Positions 1 to 6,520 of a stretch of DNA of 33,716 nt are shown one piece after another. Source of the DNA: Oxalobacteraceae bacterium (lineage in GTDB: Bacteria > Pseudomonadota > Gammaproteobacteria > Burkholderiales > Burkholderiaceae_D); the NCBI GenBank assembly GCA_027490255.1, contig JAIXYM010000159.1, positions 1 to 33,716 of the forward strand, written 5' to 3'. The notes beneath the pieces are model-generated. The model was not told the DNA's origin. It did no database searches and worked only from the letters and a program-made list of their open reading frames with translations. Every line of letters starts with the position of its first letter. Position 1 is the first letter of the stretch. Made by a program: the position numbers and the translations under genes.

Positions 1-920
1 AACTCGCCGGGACAATCAGCAATGCGCAACAGCTTGGCCTTGCTAAAGACAGCCGGCGAACCATAGGCCAGCTGAAAATCCATCTTGCGACCAATCGTGA
101 TAACCAAGTCAGCTTCGCCCATCACTGCACCGCGCATCGCGCCGATGAACGAAGGATGTTCGTCGCCGACCAACCCCTTGCTCTCGCCGGTGTCGAGATA
201 TACAGCGCCCAGCTGGTCGAGCAGCGCATTGATCTCTTTTTTTGCACGTCGTGCACCGCGCCCGGTAATGACTAGCGGGCGTTTGGCCGACCATAGCAAT
301 TCGACCGCAGCATCGACTCGGGCTGCATCAGGTTGCAGTACCAGCGGTGCCTTGGGCTGAAAATGCTCCGCGAGTTGCACCGGGCCAGGCACAGTACCGC
401 GTAAGGTATCGGTTGGAAAATCCAAATACACCGGCCCCGGATCACATCCCTCGCCCATCGCACGCGATACGGCCTCGTCAAGTTCTTGAAGCACCAGCGC
501 AGGCTCACGCACGGTACGTGCATAACGTGTAATGGGTCGCACCATGTCCACATGCGGCATATCCTGCAGAGCACCTCGATTCTCTTGCGCCTGCGGCGGC
601 ACACCGGATAACACGAGCACCGAGGCGCGCGCCGTGTGGGCATTGGCGATGCCCGTCATTGCATTCGTCATGCCCGGACCGGCGGTCACCATGGCTACGC
701 CCAGTTGACCCGTGAGCTCGCTATACGCGTGCGCCATATAAACTGCAGCGCGCTCATCTCGCACGTCGATAATGCGTATGCCTTCAGCATCACATTGCAT
801 CCACATCGGCATGATGTGACCACCACACAGCGCAAAAATACGATCCACACCGCGTGCTTTCAGAAAGCGGGCAATGACGCCAGCGGCCATGTCGGCATGG
901 AGTTTGGGAGGTTGCATCAT
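1..920 (-). CDS. ThDP-dependent acetolactate-synthase-like enzyme (partial, 3' end off window)
   Basis: Reading the minus strand from ATG at 920 gives 306 residues with no stop before the left edge, so the C-terminal cofactor-binding domain is missing. What is visible is the N-terminal pyrimidine-binding domain of ThDP enzymes (about residues 10-175). It includes the cofactor-activating Glu in RDERAAVYMA (E56) and the TAGPGMTNAMTGIANA stretch typical of the acetolactate synthase/oxalyl-CoA decarboxylase/2-hydroxyacyl-CoA lyase superfamily. The central domain starts near residue 195. The gene lies 13 bp after the acyl-CoA ligase stop, so the two are almost certainly co-transcribed. A ligase partner favours a CoA-thioester substrate (inference); a true acetolactate synthase is less likely here. 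ATG 917 directly follows ATG 920 and could be the start instead. Confidence 0.85.
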   Translation of the reverse strand, partial: MMQPPKLHADMAAGVIARFLKARGVDRIFALCGGHIMPMWMQCDAEGIRIIDVRDERAAVYMAHAYSELTGQLGVAMVTAGPGMTNAMTGIANAHTARASVLVLSGVPPQAQENRGALQDMPHVDMVRPITRYARTVREPALVLQELDEAVSRAMGEGCDPGPVYLDFPTDTLRGTVPGPVQLAEHFQPKAPLVLQPDAARVDAAVELLWSAKRPLVITGRGARRAKKEINALLDQLGAVYLDTGESKGLVGDEHPSFIGAMRGAVMGEADLVITIGRKMDFQLAYGSPAVFSKAKLLRIADCPGE

Positions 921-933
921 CTCTATTCCGTGA

Positions 934-2601
934 TCAGTTCGCCATTGCTGGCTTGGTTTGCTTTTGCTGTTTTTTCAGGTGACGCAAGTCGATTACGCCG
1001 GCCTGCTGTCGTGGATCTGTACCTGGCGGGAAAATATGAATCTTCTGCACTTTTGCCGAAGTCCCCATGGGCAAACTGTCCACAAACAAGATCCAGCCCG
1101 GCGCCTTGAAATACGCCATACGCTCATAGCACCAATCGAACAGTGCTTGCGCAATGGCTTCTCGCTGCGATTCCTGCGCTACATCCTCAGGATTACGCGC
1201 CACTACGCAGGCCATGACTTCCTCTTCACGCACTTCATCGGGTGCGGCCAGAACCGCGACTTGTTTAACCAGATCATGAGCCGTCAAACAGGCTTCGATT
1301 TCGGCAGCAGCAATGTTCTCACCCGCGCGACGGATGATATTTTTCTTGCGATCCATGAAATAGAAAACACCCTGTGCATCGCGCATGACCGCATCGCCGG
1401 TATGAAACCACCCACCCTTCCAAGCGGTTTCAGTTGCCTCTTCATTTTTCAGGTACCCGGAGAAAAATCCCTTGCGCGGTGTTGCTGCGCTATGACGGAT
1501 GACCAGCTCGCCGGGTTCGCCGGGTGGTACTTCATTGCCATGCTCATCGACTGCTCGCGCCTCTATCCACGGACTGACACGGCCGAAGGCGCGGGTGTGG
1601 ATGGCGCGAGGCTCGTGATTGTCGGAGATCATGCGCCCCGTCTCGGTCATGGCCCACATCTCGACCAGTGGCAGACCAAAACGCTTTTCAAACACTTCAT
1701 GCTGGCTAGGCTCAACACCGGCACACAGCGCAAAACGCAGGGTGTGCTGACGCTCTTCGTCGCAAGGCGCGAGCTTGAGCAGAATATTGGGAATCACACC
1801 TTGAAACTGCGCGACGGTCGCGCGCGTGGACACTACATCCTTCCACCAAGTGCTGGCATGAAAACGGTCGGGGAAAATAAGACAACCGCCCGCAATCAAC
1901 ATGCTTGGCAGCGAAATCGACAGACAATTCGCATGATGCAGCGGCAGAGGATTGTAGAGACGCTCGACACCTTCGGACATCGTCAACGCACCACCCAGCG
2001 TCAGATAATTCATGCCGAAGGTATGGAAATACTCGTTGGTGAGTACACAGCCCTTGGGTCGTCCAGTGGTGCCAGATGTGTATAGCAAAGCAGCTTCAGT
2101 TTGCGCGTTGGGCTCACCCGTTTGGACAGGTGTGGGCGCTGCCGGCAGCACGGCAGGAAAATCATCGAAAGGTACATAACGACACGCACCATGCAGATCG
2201 GACTCGACCGCTTGCAGGTCGGCAGCTCTGGACTGGACGCCTACCAATAGCACTGCCTCCGAGTGCTCGACCAGATAATGAATTTCATCGCGCCGGTAAT
2301 CCGGGTTGACCGGAACCACCGATACACCGAGTGCATTGAGCGCAAGATAATGAAAAACAAATTCGGGTCGCTGCTCGAAAAGAATGGCTACCCGGTGTCC
2401 CAATCCGTAACCAGCCGCTTGATAGATCGCCTTTTTGGCTTCTACCTGCTGCGCTGTCTCGCGCCAGCTTACTTCCCAGCCCTGAGGATGGTAAGCGCGA
2501 CCAGGCATCTCGGGCACAGCATACGCAGCACCATCCGGGAAACGCGCAACGGTGCGCTGCAGCGTCTGATAGAGCGTGCCGAAGTTATCTGCATGACTCA
2601 T
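934..2601 (-). CDS. AMP-forming acyl-CoA synthetase/ligase
   Basis: A 555-residue member of the ANL superfamily, which activates a carboxylic acid through an acyl-adenylate to a CoA thioester. Motifs seen: P-loop TSGTTGRPKG (175-184), MTETG (318-322), TGD (401-403), hinge region DRKKNIIRRAGENI (417-430) and the C-terminal catalytic Lys K517 in GTSAKVQK. The overall pattern recalls crotonobetaine/carnitine-CoA ligase-like enzymes, but the substrate cannot be read from sequence. I chose ATG 2601 because AAGGAG lies about 9 bases upstream and the N-terminus then fits the family. A GTG at 2712 in the same frame would add 37 atypical residues. The start overlaps the stop of a possible upstream small ORF (TGATG). 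Confidence 0.9.
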   Translation of the reverse strand: MSHADNFGTLYQTLQRTVARFPDGAAYAVPEMPGRAYHPQGWEVSWRETAQQVEAKKAIYQAAGYGLGHRVAILFEQRPEFVFHYLALNALGVSVVPVNPDYRRDEIHYLVEHSEAVLLVGVQSRAADLQAVESDLHGACRYVPFDDFPAVLPAAPTPVQTGEPNAQTEAALLYTSGTTGRPKGCVLTNEYFHTFGMNYLTLGGALTMSEGVERLYNPLPLHHANCLSISLPSMLIAGGCLIFPDRFHASTWWKDVVSTRATVAQFQGVIPNILLKLAPCDEERQHTLRFALCAGVEPSQHEVFEKRFGLPLVEMWAMTETGRMISDNHEPRAIHTRAFGRVSPWIEARAVDEHGNEVPPGEPGELVIRHSAATPRKGFFSGYLKNEEATETAWKGGWFHTGDAVMRDAQGVFYFMDRKKNIIRRAGENIAAAEIEACLTAHDLVKQVAVLAAPDEVREEEVMACVVARNPEDVAQESQREAIAQALFDWCYERMAYFKAPGWILFVDSLPMGTSAKVQKIHIFPPGTDPRQQAGVIDLRHLKKQQKQTKPAMAN

Positions 2602-2717
2602 CAGCACGCACTCCTTGGCATAGTTCTCGCCACGACTTCGACAATAGCCAGCATTCCCACGCTGACCTCTGATGTAAGCGACACGGTCTTGATCGTCGCT
2701 CCTGTGCTGCACTTCAT
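2601..2717 (-). CDS. possible 38-aa leader ORF coupled to the ligase
   Basis: ATG at 2717 is preceded by AAAGGAGAGAAGT, the strongest Shine-Dalgarno sequence in this operon. The frame runs 38 codons (begins MKCSTGATIKTVSL, ends MPRSAC) and its TGA shares one base with the ligase ATG (TGATG), the classic layout for translational coupling. No family is recognised and no membrane segment or motif is clear. The same SD could instead serve a GTG at 2712 in the ligase frame, giving an N-terminally extended ligase. It is a candidate only. Confidence 0.35.
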   Translation of the reverse strand: MKCSTGATIKTVSLTSEVSVGMLAIVEVVARTMPRSAC

Positions 2718-2819
2718 ACTTCTCTCCTTTCGAAAGCGAGGCGCTCGTAGATTAATTTTTTGCGCGCCTATCTTCGGTTTTTTGACTACGACCACGGTGC
2801 TACTACTGCTCTCCCCCTG

Positions 2820-3506
2820 CTAATTCTTTTCGTTCGCGATCATGCCGCCCGCCCTCGTACTCAGATTGAGGTTTAGCGTCGACGATGCATGCGAGATGTG
2901 ATGACGCGATAGCTGCTCGGCGCGTACTGCGTCACCGTCGACGATGGCGTCCAGTATCAGTTTGTGCTGCCCCCAGATATCAGCGGGCGTTTCACCGTGC
3001 AGCAGAACCTCACCCATCACACAGCGGAAGTAACTCCAGTGAGGCGAACACGTCTCGGCAATATGAACATTGCCCGATAATCGGTAAATAAAGAAATGGA
3101 AATTCATGTCAGCGTTGACCAGCTGCGCAATCGATTTGCTCTCGACGGCCGCCTCCCCAAGCTCGATATAGCGAGCGCCCTCGGCGCGGGCCAGTGCACT
3201 ACCGCGCTCAGCTGCCTTGGCACTGGCCAGTCCGTCGAGCACACCGCGCACCTCGTAAAGATCGCGTACGCGCTGCGCATCTAGCGCCGAGACCATCAAT
3301 CCCCTGCCGGGTGCCTGCGTCAGGATTCCCTGCGACCGCAAAAGCAGTAATGCCTGCTGCACCGGCTGTCTGGAAACGCCAAAGGCCTCGGCCAACTCTT
3401 CCTGCACGAGACGGGCATCCGGGCCGAACTTGCCGTCCATGATTTCGGACAAGATGGCCTCGTAAACCTGATCAACCAGACTGGGCTGGGGCGTAATAAT
3501 TTGCAT
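2820..3506 (-). CDS. GntR-family transcriptional regulator (FCD/FadR subfamily)
   Basis: A 228-residue regulator. The N-terminal winged helix-turn-helix (about residues 5-75) contains ARLVQEELAEAFGVSRQPVQQALLLLRSQGI, the GntR signature region, followed by the wing PGRGLMV. The all-helical C-terminal effector domain (about 80-215) carries the spaced Asp/His residues of FCD domains, for example NADMNFHFFIYRLSGN and HKLILDAIVDGD. It heads the minus-strand unit with the ligase and ThDP enzyme and probably controls them in response to the pathway acid or its CoA ester (inference). The 28-bp palindrome at 3537-3564, 31 bp upstream of its start codon, is the obvious candidate operator. The ribosome site is weak. 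Confidence 0.9.
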   Translation of the reverse strand: MQIITPQPSLVDQVYEAILSEIMDGKFGPDARLVQEELAEAFGVSRQPVQQALLLLRSQGILTQAPGRGLMVSALDAQRVRDLYEVRGVLDGLASAKAAERGSALARAEGARYIELGEAAVESKSIAQLVNADMNFHFFIYRLSGNVHIAETCSPHWSYFRCVMGEVLLHGETPADIWGQHKLILDAIVDGDAVRAEQLSRHHISHASSTLNLNLSTRAGGMIANEKN

Positions 3507-3536
3507 GTAAGCCGACTTTTGCTAATAAATTAACAG

Positions 3537-3564
3537 CTCTGCATTCTGAATTCAGAATGCAGAG
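3537..3564. promoter_or_regulatory. 28-bp perfect palindrome, candidate GntR operator
   Basis: Two 14-base arms, CTCTGCATTCTGAA and its exact reverse complement, abut without a spacer. The site lies 31 bp upstream of the GntR gene start, where its promoter should be, and upstream of the divergent SET gene. FCD-type GntR dimers bind such inverted repeats, so autorepression is the simplest reading. The length is more than a GntR dimer normally needs, and no U-run follows, so it does not look like a terminator. Confidence 0.6.
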
Positions 3565-3777
3565 ACGATATCCGCACGTAGAATAGCTGTCAATCAAGTT
3601 TCCGACGAATTAAATACAAGCGCACTTCAATAAATTTCAAGCCAATACCCAATGGCAGGAAATTCCAGTTGGGGTTTAAAACCACCGACCGCTTGGCGTA
3701 AAATGCTGCACAGCAGCGAATGTCAGGCCCGAACTCTGGCCAGGCTCAATGAACCACCCTCTCGATAGATCAGAACC

Positions 3778-4245
3778 ATGAGCAGTCTGAAAGAAAAACT
3801 GTATGAACATTTGCTGGGCGAGGTGTACTGCAAGCTCGGTGTCTCCCCACTTCACGGCATCGGCGTGTTTGCGCTGCGCGACATACCCAAAGGGACCAAG
3901 CCGCTCAACAGCATGGTGAGCAAAAAAGAAATCAAATTTTCGCGCGTCGAACTCAAGAAAGTCCCCAGTAGCGTGCGCAAGCACTTGGCGAGTTTCTGTT
4001 TGGTGGAAAAAGGTCGGGTTTTTGCGCCGGAAATCGGCATGAATGCGGTCAATCTCTCGATTTATCTGAACCACTCAAAGACGCCGAATTTGCGCTTCAA
4101 TGAGAAAGATGTGCTGGAAGCAGTACGCGATATTGAGCGCAATGAAGAGCTGACGATCGATTACGACATCAGCTTTGGTGAAGAACACCTGTTCGGGGAA
4201 GATGACCCCAACTTCCGATCGAGCGGACCCGCTCGAAATCTCTGA
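3778..4245 (+). CDS. SET-domain protein (putative protein-lysine methyltransferase)
   Basis: 155 residues, nearly all SET domain. The N-terminal SET motif HGIGVFALRDIPKGT (26-40) binds S-adenosylmethionine in characterised members. NHS at 98-100 and ELTIDYD at 124-130 are the two knot-forming catalytic motifs, including the conserved Tyr. Pre-SET and post-SET cysteine clusters are absent, as usual for small bacterial forms. The substrate is unknown. No clear SD precedes the ATG, but motif placement supports this start. It converges on the GNAT-fold gene and ends before a shared hairpin. A long antisense frame (3676-4074) is only a shadow. Confidence 0.85.
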   Translation: MSSLKEKLYEHLLGEVYCKLGVSPLHGIGVFALRDIPKGTKPLNSMVSKKEIKFSRVELKKVPSSVRKHLASFCLVEKGRVFAPEIGMNAVNLSIYLNHSKTPNLRFNEKDVLEAVRDIERNEELTIDYDISFGEEHLFGEDDPNFRSSGPARNL

Positions 4246-4290
4246 TCGCTTCAACGGTAGAGACGCATGATCGTCTCTCCCCGGCCATTC

Positions 4291-4329
4291 AAGAACTGCG
4301 TCGCCTGGCGATCAGGCGGCGCAGTTCTT
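4291..4329. terminator. bidirectional hairpin between SET gene and GNAT-fold gene
   Basis: The arms AAGAACTGCGTCGCCTG (4291-4307) and CAGGCGGCGCAGTTCTT (4313-4329) pair over 17 bp with one mismatch around a 5-base loop. The A-rich and T-rich ends give short U-runs in both directions. The hairpin overlaps the last codons of the minus-strand gene. A second, shorter stem (AGAGACG/CGTCTCT, 4259-4278) lies just before it. Confidence 0.6.
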
Positions 4330-5202
4330 GAGCTGGACAGGTTCGCCGTGGCGATAGATCTGATTCAATTCTTCAGGCTTGAAGTCGATTTTCAGCGGTG
4401 AAGTCGGATCCAGCGCCAGAGGATGGTCTGGATCGACCAGTGCCATCGCATAAATCGGCTCGTAGTCGGTCACGAACAAAGCTTTGTAGCCGTAGTCGTC
4501 CACAGGACCGAGGTTGTAATAGCGCAGGCCATTACGTCCAGCCCAACGGCAAGCCAACAAACACGCGTAGTTACCTGGTGAGCGCGTCTTGAAGTCGCGG
4601 TTCCACTGGCAAAAGCTGCCATAGAGCTGATTATATTTAGGCAGAATCACCGAAACATCCGTCAGCACCAACTCGCCCTCGGGCGAGTGCACGCGCAAGA
4701 CCAGTACCTCGAGATTTTTTACATAATCGATAAATCCGACGACCTCTTCATCAGCGATATAGCATTTTTCGAAATGCGCACCGCCCATGTCGAACATATC
4801 GTCAACCGTCAGATCCTTGCCCTTGATGACCTCTTCGGTGTACTTGAAGCCCCGGTACTGCTTGTCGAACTCGCGGAATTTACGCGAGCGGCGCTCTTCG
4901 CACCAGAACTCGTCGGACGCCGTGTCCACCAGCCCGTACTTGTCATTGATGGGCACACCGTAGGGACTGTCCGGGGGCAGCGCATAGACCACGAAAGGCC
5001 GTGGCGCCATGGCGAGCATCTCGTCGCTGATATCTATATAAGGGCAGAGCGCGTCCCAGCGCGTGGTGTAGTAAAGGATGTCCTCGTGGTAGCTCTCGAC
5101 GCAGAGATTTCTGGCGGTCCAGCTCTGGTTACCGACACGCATCACCCGCGGCGACTGACGGGCTTTTTTGATTTCGCCCAATCGGTATAGGGATCCGTTC
5201 AT
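4312..5202 (-). CDS. GNAT-fold transferase, resembles arginyl/leucyl-tRNA-protein transferase C-domain
   Basis: 296 residues. The C-terminal half (about 150-265) has the layout of ATE/Bpt-type N-end-rule aminoacyl-transferases: ELVLTDVSVIL, then SPGNYACLLACRWAGRNGLRYYNLGP, then a YKALFVTDYEP-like stretch. The resemblance is by eye and the N-terminal half is not recognised, so the donor could be an aminoacyl-tRNA, acetyl-CoA or another acyl donor. The start overlaps the stop of the Cys-cluster gene by 4 bases (ATGA), showing tight coupling. With the facing SET gene it suggests a locus for protein or peptide modification (inference). Confidence 0.6.
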   Translation of the reverse strand: MNGSLYRLGEIKKARQSPRVMRVGNQSWTARNLCVESYHEDILYYTTRWDALCPYIDISDEMLAMAPRPFVVYALPPDSPYGVPINDKYGLVDTASDEFWCEERRSRKFREFDKQYRGFKYTEEVIKGKDLTVDDMFDMGGAHFEKCYIADEEVVGFIDYVKNLEVLVLRVHSPEGELVLTDVSVILPKYNQLYGSFCQWNRDFKTRSPGNYACLLACRWAGRNGLRYYNLGPVDDYGYKALFVTDYEPIYAMALVDPDHPLALDPTSPLKIDFKPEELNQIYRHGEPVQLKNCAA

Positions 5203-5642
5203 TCTGATGTGTCCTTATGTAAAGGTGCAATCGGAAGTCTTTTCAAATCAAAATAATCCGAGTCGATCTCGAAGTTATTTTCCAAAAACTTGTGATCAGA
5301 TTTTTCCAGTCTGACGATTTCCTTTTTACAGGAAGCCAAGTGCCTGGATGCCTCGCTCTTTGCATCTTTTAGTTGGCGAACATACTCCGGCATTAAAGGG
5401 CAGTCCTTGTCATAGTGGACCGTCTTCGAGGCCGGATTATAAGCGAGTGGATAAAGCTTGCAACTAAAAGGTTTGGTGTCGCCGAGCACGCAGCCGGTCG
5501 GACCGAGGTTGGGGCAATCGGTTTCAATACAGATGCTGCCGTATTTTTTCTTTTCTTTTTGGGTGAGCGTTATTTCGAGAGGCGGGTAGTCCGCCTCGAC
5601 GAAACAGCATCGCCGACATTCTGCGCAGTGGTCAAATGGCAT
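5199..5642 (-). CDS. YkgJ-type cysteine-cluster (Zn/Fe-chelating) protein
   Basis: 147 residues. The N-terminus CAECRRCC (C6, C9, C12, C13), followed by CIETDCPNL, GCVLGDTKPFSCKLYPL and a later KDCPLMP, matches the cysteine pattern of the YkgJ/UPF0153 family, thought to bind Zn or an Fe-S cluster. The C-terminal 60 residues are charged and probably helical. It is the first gene of a two-gene unit, overlapping the GNAT-fold transferase by ATGA. The biochemical role of the family is unresolved. AGGA lies about 8 bases before the ATG. Confidence 0.8.
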   Translation of the reverse strand: MPFDHCAECRRCCFVEADYPPLEITLTQKEKKKYGSICIETDCPNLGPTGCVLGDTKPFSCKLYPLAYNPASKTVHYDKDCPLMPEYVRQLKDAKSEASRHLASCKKEIVRLEKSDHKFLENNFEIDSDYFDLKRLPIAPLHKDTSE

Positions 5643-5945
5643 GCGCGATCCTGAAGGAGTTACAGGCCGATGATGGCATAGGCGACATCTGAAGCGCGAG
5701 CCGTAAAACGGCTTTGATGGCGGCTGCGCTTATTTAAGTAATTAATTATGGCCGTAAGATAACTCAATACAGCCCGAAATGTCACAAACTATTTTCATTT
5801 GTCAATCAAGTGGCGATCGCAGCGATCGAAAAAAAATGGCACGTAGGCGCCTCACGCGACAGATTCAGAAAGCTTTTCACATTGATTTGGAAGCACAAGA
5901 CAGAAACTCTGCATCATGGTCAGGCGTGTTTTGCGCCGCAAAAAA
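5643..5945. other. 303-bp gap upstream of the Cys-cluster gene
   Basis: No convincing gene in either strand; plus-strand frames across it lack SD sites and recognisable content. It holds an AT-rich stretch (5730-5800) suited to the promoter of the Cys-cluster/GNAT unit, a small hairpin AGCCG-TAAAA-CGGCT (5699-5713), and the terminator of the small membrane-protein gene at its right end. Confidence 0.5.
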
Positions 5946-5970
5946 TCAGGCTTCAGGATCTGATTTTTGC
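5938..5970 (-). terminator. intrinsic terminator of the 40-aa membrane-protein gene
   Basis: On the minus strand GCAAAAATCAG pairs with CTGATTTTTTGC around a 10-base loop, giving an A/T-rich stem ending in a T-run. It overlaps the stop codon of the small gene. The AT-rich stem makes it weaker than the pqqA terminator. Confidence 0.5.
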
Positions 5971-6068
5971 TGCGAGCGCTTGCGCTGCTCTCTCTTTACA
6001 TCCCATATCTGGTGCAATCCAAATAGCAGCACCAGCACAAATATTCCCAGCTCGATCCACATGCCCAT
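5946..6068 (-). CDS. 40-aa single-pass membrane peptide
   Basis: ATG at 6068 has a GGTG-type SD (AGAAAGGTGAAATC) and reads 40 codons to TGA. Residues 3-21 (MWIELGIFVLVLLFGLHQI) form one hydrophobic segment. A basic tail, DVKREQRKRSQQK, follows, then an acidic end, predicting a cytoplasmic C-terminus. The stop sits inside a terminator-like hairpin, which supports a real transcription unit. Function is unknown. It lies between solitary pqqA and the Cys-cluster gene, but the pqqA terminator separates it from pqqA. ATG 6062 two codons later is an alternative start. Confidence 0.55.
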   Translation of the reverse strand: MGMWIELGIFVLVLLFGLHQIWDVKREQRKRSQQKSDPEA

Positions 6069-6211
6069 GATTTCACCTTTCTAAAAGCTTACAAAATACC
6101 CGGCTTTTTTGTGCGGTCCGGCCGCTGCAAATCTGCACCTTGGAGACCGACCCTACGCGCCCAAAACAGGTTCGAGCGCCAAACAGATTTTAAAAATGCT
6201 GCAAAAAGAGC

Positions 6212-6237
6212 AAAAAAAATCGACCCGAAGGTCGATT
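6212..6237 (-). terminator. strong Rho-independent terminator after pqqA
   Basis: On the minus strand the stem AATCGACC-TTCG-GGTCGATT has a stable UUCG-type tetraloop and is followed by six further Ts. It begins 36 bp past the pqqA stop and should end a monocistronic pqqA transcript. Confidence 0.9.
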
Positions 6238-6273
6238 CTTTTGCAACCGAGGTTGCGGTACAAGGTAACCGGA

Positions 6274-6348
6274 TTAACGGTTAGCGATGTACATAGTGAT
6301 TTCGAAGCCGAAACGCAGATCAGTTGCTGCTGGTGTAGTCCATGCCAT
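6274..6348 (-). CDS. pqqA: PQQ precursor peptide PqqA (solitary copy)
   Basis: A 24-residue peptide beginning MAWTTPAATDLR and ending FGFEITMYIANR. Glu16 and Tyr20, the two residues that PqqE and later enzymes cross-link to make pyrroloquinoline quinone, are present with the correct three-residue spacing inside the conserved E-x-T-M-Y motif. An ideal SD (TAGGAG, 6 bases before ATG) precedes it and a strong terminator follows. No pqqB, C, D or E gene lies anywhere in the window, so this is a stand-alone copy. In family terms, PqqA is the ribosomally made substrate of PqqD/PqqE. Extra or solitary pqqA genes occur in PQQ producers and may tune precursor supply (inference). Confidence 0.93.
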   Translation of the reverse strand: MAWTTPAATDLRFGFEITMYIANR

Positions 6349-6520
6349 GATTATCTCCTAGTGGTGTTACGGGGGGTTATCAACTCGCTTTACCTGCGCC
6401 TTCACAAGACTGCAAGCAGTGGGAGGATAATGCGCTCACGGCTGGGATTACGCCATGAACGAATCCCGTAATTTGGGCTCATGATTTTCATTAGACGGGT
6501 AGCTGCCTTGAAGCCACGCA

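Noticed and set aside
1..920. Considered as benzoylformate decarboxylase to pair with the mandelate racemase
   Set aside because: The N-terminal domain does not show the catalytic-region wording of MdlC, and the two genes are 11 kb apart in different units.
958..2085. 375-codon plus-strand frame opposite the acyl-CoA ligase
   Set aside because: Antisense to conserved ANL motifs; translation shows no family features.
3676..4074. 132-codon minus-strand frame opposite the SET gene
   Set aside because: SET motifs GIG, NHS and ELTIDY are in order on the plus strand, so this is a shadow.
5779..6084. Plus-strand frames of 101 and 86 codons between the Cys-cluster gene and pqqA
   Set aside because: No SD or recognisable domain, and they run antisense to the better supported 40-codon membrane-peptide gene and its terminator.
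6444..6467. GGGATT-N12-AATCCC inverted repeat between pqqA and the FAD oxidoreductase
   Set aside because: Short arms and long spacer; expected by chance at this length and no regulator is linked to it.
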